Origin: Treponema sp.
GTDB lineage: Bacteria > Spirochaetota > Spirochaetia > Treponematales > Treponemataceae
Assembly (NCBI GenBank): GCA_017613485.1
Contig: JAGADS010000008.1
Span: 1 to 8,677 of the forward strand
Direction of reading: 5' to 3'
DNA length: 8,677 bases
Every line of letters starts with the position of its first letter. Within the stretch, counting starts at the first letter, position 1. Shown here one piece after another: positions 5,772 to 8,677 of this stretch. The translations under genes and the position numbers were made by a program. The notes below the pieces were generated by a model, which was not told the DNA's origin, did no database searches, and saw only the letters and a list, made by a program, of their open reading frames with translations.

Positions 5772-6911
5772 ATGAAAAACTTTAGGAAATATATTTTAAC
5801 AGCTGTTTTCTTTACGACCACTCTTTCTGTATTCTGCACTCCTATTCTTACATCAGGTCAGAAACAAAAAATTGCAGATGGATTGAATGATTTTGCAAAT
5901 GAAATAAAAGTGGCGGCTCCAGAGGCTGCTACACAGATGAACGTCTGGTCAGAGGCTCATATTGGTAATCTGTTTCCGACAATTCATCCTCATCTTGGTG
6001 GCGGTTTTTCTATTGGAGGAACTGCAATAAATATGGCGGGATTTAAAGCCGCTGCAAAAGAACTTTCGGATGATTATAATACACTGGCAACTGGTGGCGG
6101 TATTTATCCTGGTAAGAGCCTGAATCCAGCTGAGTTTGAAAAAATTCCAGATAAATTTGTTTTTCCATCGGCATCTTTGGAATTACGTTTTGGAGGTTTT
6201 GTTCTTCCCTTTGATTTTGGTATCTTTGCAATGATGACAAATCCCAATATTTTTGCTGTTCATCTTGACGACCCCAATACAATATACGATATGAGTCAGG
6301 CAATAAAATTCGGTTTTATGGGGTTTGACGGATCTTTTGATTATTTCAGCATCGGAGGTGATTTCAGAATCAGACTTTTGGAAGAAGATGGTGCCATTCC
6401 GATGATTTCAGTCGGAGCAGGATATGCATATACAAAAGGAGTTGTAAAAGTACATACAGATGCTCCTCCTACGGAAGTATTGGGTACTACTCAAAACACA
6501 GCAATAGACATGGCTCTCGGTTTTCAAACCCAGGTGATTTTCATACAAGGGCAGATTTCAAAGGATCTTGCGATTGTTACATTATTTGCAGGTACAAGGG
6601 GGACTCTCAGCAATACCTCATGTGACTGGAGCTGGGCTATTGACTCAGAGAATTCAAGTGGCCTTCCTGCCCTTCATTTTACTGACGGCGATTCTGGAAG
6701 TGTTACTGCTACTGGGCTTGCAGATACACATAAAGACGGAAAATGGGATTTTTCAGGTATACAGCCGCAGGTTTACGGTGGATGCAGTGTAAATCTCCCA
6801 AAAACGCAGCTTACATTAAGCCTCTGTGCCGATATCAGAAGTCTCTTTGACAAAGGAAACTACACAGACTTTATCTGGAGCGGTGCTTTAGGCGTTCACT
6901 TTAAGATTTGA
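5772..6911 (+). CDS. Predicted beta-barrel outer-membrane protein, function unknown
   Basis: The product is 379 residues. I start it at the ATG at 5772, which follows AAGGAGG by five bases, rather than at the in-frame ATG at 5748, whose extra eight residues would include the ribosome site and spoil the signal peptide. Residues 1-23 form a signal peptide (MKNFRKY plus a hydrophobic core ending SVFCTP). Cys22 is preceded by SVF, a poor lipobox, so a lipoprotein is unlikely. A soluble-looking N-terminal part (about 28-105) precedes alternating glycine/aromatic stretches typical of amphipathic strands: SLELRFGGFVLPFDFGIF, FDYFSIGGDFRIRLL, ISVGAGYAYTKGVVKV, and a final strand GALGVHFKI at the C-terminus. 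I do not recognise the family. A role as porin or adhesin-like surface protein is inference only. The gene ends 54 bp before the tRNA-Gly gene, and no terminator with a T-tract follows it. Confidence 0.75.
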   Translation: MKNFRKYILTAVFFTTTLSVFCTPILTSGQKQKIADGLNDFANEIKVAAPEAATQMNVWSEAHIGNLFPTIHPHLGGGFSIGGTAINMAGFKAAAKELSDDYNTLATGGGIYPGKSLNPAEFEKIPDKFVFPSASLELRFGGFVLPFDFGIFAMMTNPNIFAVHLDDPNTIYDMSQAIKFGFMGFDGSFDYFSIGGDFRIRLLEEDGAIPMISVGAGYAYTKGVVKVHTDAPPTEVLGTTQNTAIDMALGFQTQVIFIQGQISKDLAIVTLFAGTRGTLSNTSCDWSWAIDSENSSGLPALHFTDGDSGSVTATGLADTHKDGKWDFSGIQPQVYGGCSVNLPKTQLTLSLCADIRSLFDKGNYTDFIWSGALGVHFKI

Positions 6912-6921
6912 CGATAAACTC

Positions 6922-6950
6922 TTGACATTATTATTTCAATTTGATATAGT
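6922..6950 (+). promoter_or_regulatory. Sigma70-type promoter of tRNA-Gly
   Basis: TTGACA (6922-6927, perfect) and TATAGT (6945-6950, 5/6) are separated by exactly 17 bp. The predicted transcription start is near 6957, about 9 bp upstream of the mature tRNA 5' end at 6966. This is compact and typical of stable-RNA promoters. An 8-bp inverted repeat brackets it (see separate entry). Confidence 0.8.
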
Positions 6951-6957
6951 AATGTCA
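6923..6957. repeat. Perfect 8-bp inverted repeat bracketing the tRNA-Gly promoter
   Basis: TGACATTA (6923-6930) and its reverse complement TAATGTCA (6950-6957) are separated by 19 bp. The left arm covers most of the -35 box, and the right arm begins at the last base of the -10 box and reaches the expected start site. It could be an operator-like dyad or a weak 3' hairpin for the upstream gene; there is no T-tract after it. Confidence 0.6.
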
Positions 6958-6965
6958 TCACTTAT

Positions 6966-7038
6966 GCGGTAGTCGTATAACGGCTCATTACCCCAGCCTT
7001 CCAAGCTGGAGACGAGGGTTCGACTCCCTTCTACCGCT
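6966..7038 (+). tRNA. tRNA-Gly (anticodon TCC)
   Basis: The 73-nt gene folds as a canonical cloverleaf. The acceptor stem is GCGGTAG/CTACCGC (6966-6972 with 7031-7037). The anticodon arm is CCAGC-CTTCCAA-GCTGG, whose loop gives anticodon TCC after the invariant T33. The T arm is GAGGG-TTCGACT-CCCTT with one G-T wobble. The discriminator is T (7038), and the next bases are TCA, so the CCA end is not encoded and must be added by tRNA nucleotidyltransferase. The sequence closely follows the E. coli tRNA-Gly(UCC) layout (CGTATAA-GGCT in the D arm). It decodes GGA and, by wobble, GGG. It is a single-gene transcription unit with its own promoter and terminator. Confidence 0.97.
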
Positions 7039-7042
7039 TCAA

Positions 7043-7074
7043 AGTCCTTCCGAAACCGGGAGGGCTTTTTTTTT
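7043..7074 (+). terminator. Rho-independent terminator of tRNA-Gly
   Basis: AGTCCTTCCG (7043-7052) pairs with CGGGAGGGCT (7057-7066) around an AAAC tetraloop, giving a 10-bp stem with two G-T wobbles. A run of nine T bases (7066-7074) follows. It starts five bases after the tRNA and should isolate it from the downstream lipoprotein gene. Confidence 0.92.
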
Positions 7075-7135
7075 CAAGTTGAAACCTTTCAGCTGTATCT
7101 TTGTCTAATATATATAGATAGGACGGTTATAGAGT

Positions 7136-8677
7136 ATGAGAAAGATTACTATGAAAATGCCTTCTGTTCTCACCCTGACACTCAGTCTATTCCTGAGTTT
7201 TTTTGTCTCCTGTAAAAATGAATACATTACGGCGCCTACACCTCTTGCAGGCTCTTCCCTTTCAAGAAATGTAGCTCCTCAGAATGTCAATGTAACTAAC
7301 GGACGGGAGAAAATCTATCTTTCATGGCAGGAACTGACCGGAGCCTCCCGCTATTATATTTACGGAACAGACGCCGCCACACCACGTGAAGAGGATTTCA
7401 TTCAGCTGACACAGACTACAGCCACATCAATAGAATTGGACGTAAGCCCGGGTTCAACAGTATGGTATAAGGTAAGTGCCGTAGACTCATCTTTTAACGA
7501 AACAAAGAAAAGCCTTGCAGTAAGAGGCTCAACCCTTGCAAGACCAGAAATCACCGCAATCGAGAATTACGAGGACAAAATCAACGGGGAAATCTCCGTG
7601 TCAATCGACTGGTTCATGGCGAACTGCAACAGGAATACATATCTGGCAGTCACTGAATATGACATAAAATACATTCCTGAGGGCGGAACTGAACAGGTAC
7701 GGACATACAGGGCAGCTGACCTTGATCTTACACATGTTGTCCTTGAAAACCTTGACCCTCATACAAAATATACTTTCCAGGTTATTGCCAGAAACACAAG
7801 CTACGGAGACACAAGGGAAAGCCTTGCACTGGATCAGGAAACACTGCACAGACTGCGCCCCGCTGCTCCAGAAAACCTTGTGGCAACACACGGAAGCGAG
7901 AAAAACAAGGTAATCCTTACCTTCACATTGCCGGAAGGCGCTGACATACTCAAGAAAAGCGATGGAAGTTACAAACAAGTACCGCTTAAGTTTGAGATTT
8001 ACAGGAAGGAAAGCAGCACGGAAACATGGCCATCACTTCCAATGAATACAGTCTCAATCGAAAACTACAAAAAAGGTGATACAGCCACTTATGAGGATTC
8101 AGTTACAGACAGCCACCGCGGAATAATCTACGACTACAAGGTTAAATCAATCGCAGTAATACCGTCAAGCATAAGAAATGACAGTGATTACACATTCATG
8201 GAGTCATCAGAGAATTCTGCTTCTGTGGCATCCGGCTGGGCAATGAAAGCCCCTGCCCTATACATAAAGGATTATACTCCTGTATTGAAAGAAGACGGTA
8301 ATTCTTATGCCTATGCAACAATGGGCTTGAACTTTATCTGGGATAACTTCCATGAGGACAGTGTTGAGCTTGAGAACATGGTAAAGTCAAACTACAAGTA
8401 CTGGCTTTATTCACAGAAAAAGGAATTTACAGACGGTGCCGCTTATGTTACGCATTTTGAGGGAGAATTTGATTCGATTACTTCCCTGAATCAATTTGAC
8501 AAAACCTTCGTATTTTCAGATGATATTCCAGATGACAGAGGATATTATAAGTTTACTGTCTGCATAGTCTCAAAAAATGATCCGACCCCAGAAGAAGGAA
8601 GCACTGTTATACCAGAGGGACTTGAACAGGCTGTTACAGCACATGAGCAGATTGTTACCAATAATAAAGCTGAAATC
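7136..8677 (+). CDS. Large lipoprotein with fibronectin type III-like repeats (partial, 3' end outside window)
   Basis: An open frame of 514 codons runs off the right edge. Residues 1-25 are a lipoprotein signal peptide, and Cys26 in SFFVSC is the likely lipidation site; the lipobox is loose, as in spirochaetes. The mature protein consists of beta-sandwich-like modules. FN3-like unit 1 is at about 47-133 (APQNVNVTNGREKIYLSWQ ... WYKVSAVD). Unit 2 is at about 136-236, with the typical LENLDPHTKYTFQVIARN. Unit 3 is at about 242-366, starting RPAAPENLVATHGSEKNKVI. A fourth, more diverged unit is at about 372-500. FN3 arrays in bacterial surface lipoproteins commonly serve as spacers or in carbohydrate or protein binding; no catalytic domain is visible here. 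The start is uncertain: ATG at 7136 has AGGA about 12 bases upstream, while the in-frame ATG at 7151 has GAGAAAG closer, and both keep the signal peptide. It is probably transcribed independently of the tRNA gene. Confidence 0.85.
   Translation, partial: MRKITMKMPSVLTLTLSLFLSFFVSCKNEYITAPTPLAGSSLSRNVAPQNVNVTNGREKIYLSWQELTGASRYYIYGTDAATPREEDFIQLTQTTATSIELDVSPGSTVWYKVSAVDSSFNETKKSLAVRGSTLARPEITAIENYEDKINGEISVSIDWFMANCNRNTYLAVTEYDIKYIPEGGTEQVRTYRAADLDLTHVVLENLDPHTKYTFQVIARNTSYGDTRESLALDQETLHRLRPAAPENLVATHGSEKNKVILTFTLPEGADILKKSDGSYKQVPLKFEIYRKESSTETWPSLPMNTVSIENYKKGDTATYEDSVTDSHRGIIYDYKVKSIAVIPSSIRNDSDYTFMESSENSASVASGWAMKAPALYIKDYTPVLKEDGNSYAYATMGLNFIWDNFHEDSVELENMVKSNYKYWLYSQKKEFTDGAAYVTHFEGEFDSITSLNQFDKTFVFSDDIPDDRGYYKFTVCIVSKNDPTPEEGSTVIPEGLEQAVTAHEQIVTNNKAEI

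Noticed and set aside
5835..5837. Cys22 of the outer-membrane protein as a lipidation site
   Set aside because: The preceding residues SVF do not fit a lipobox (Phe at -1), and the rest of the protein looks like a beta-barrel.
6966..7074. tRNA-Gly 3' end as an integration site for a mobile element
   Set aside because: No integrase, no repeat of the tRNA 3' end, and an intact promoter and terminator; only ordinary genes flank it within the window.
7601..7978. A 125-codon minus-strand open frame opposite the FN3 lipoprotein
   Set aside because: It is antisense to a continuous lipoprotein frame with clear FN3 motifs, and has a cysteine-rich, unstructured composition with no recognisable domain.

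Overview
This 8.7-kb window looks like chromosomal DNA of a spirochaete, most likely a host-associated or gut/rumen Treponema. The evidence is indirect: AT-rich spacers, a transmembrane-anchored PilZ protein of a kind I associate with treponemes, a short ComEC/Rec2 protein without a metallo-beta-lactamase domain, a loosely conserved spirochaete-style lipobox, and a tRNA gene without an encoded CCA. No species assignment is claimed. I see no mobile element, CRISPR array or defence system; the region reads as ordinary chromosome with several interesting regulatory details.

Left half, minus strand (1-4978). The genes in transcriptional order are: a membrane-anchored PilZ protein with a TTG start (4978-3617); a strong terminator hairpin; a MBL-less ComEC/Rec2 membrane protein (3513-2242); rsmA/ksgA, the 16S rRNA dimethyladenosine transferase (2221-1346); the YggS-type PLP homeostasis protein (1334-603); a small secreted or membrane protein of unknown function (606-112); and the N-terminus of an RluA-family pseudouridine synthase with a GTG start (112 to beyond position 1). 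From comEC onward the spacing is 20 bp, 11 bp, a 4-bp ATGA overlap and a 1-bp TAGTG overlap. This suggests one translationally coupled transcript that links two rRNA/RNA-modification enzymes, a cofactor-homeostasis protein and a DNA-uptake-family protein.

Right half, plus strand (4979-8677). A 52-bp divergent spacer separates the PilZ gene from a CPBP-family (CAAX/Abi) intramembrane protease (5031-5702), which has a near-consensus sigma70-type promoter. Next come a signal-peptide-bearing predicted beta-barrel outer-membrane protein (5772-6911) and a tRNA-Gly(TCC) gene (6966-7038) with its own consensus promoter and a textbook Rho-independent terminator. The window ends in a large lipoprotein with fibronectin type III-like repeats, which runs off the right edge (7136 onward). 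The theme of this half is the cell envelope.

The most interesting structures are the terminator/alternative-hairpin arrangement directly in front of comEC, an 8-bp perfect inverted repeat that brackets the tRNA-Gly promoter, and the start-stop-coupled gene chain. No spacer exceeds about 110 bp, so no long gene-free stretch needs explanation.
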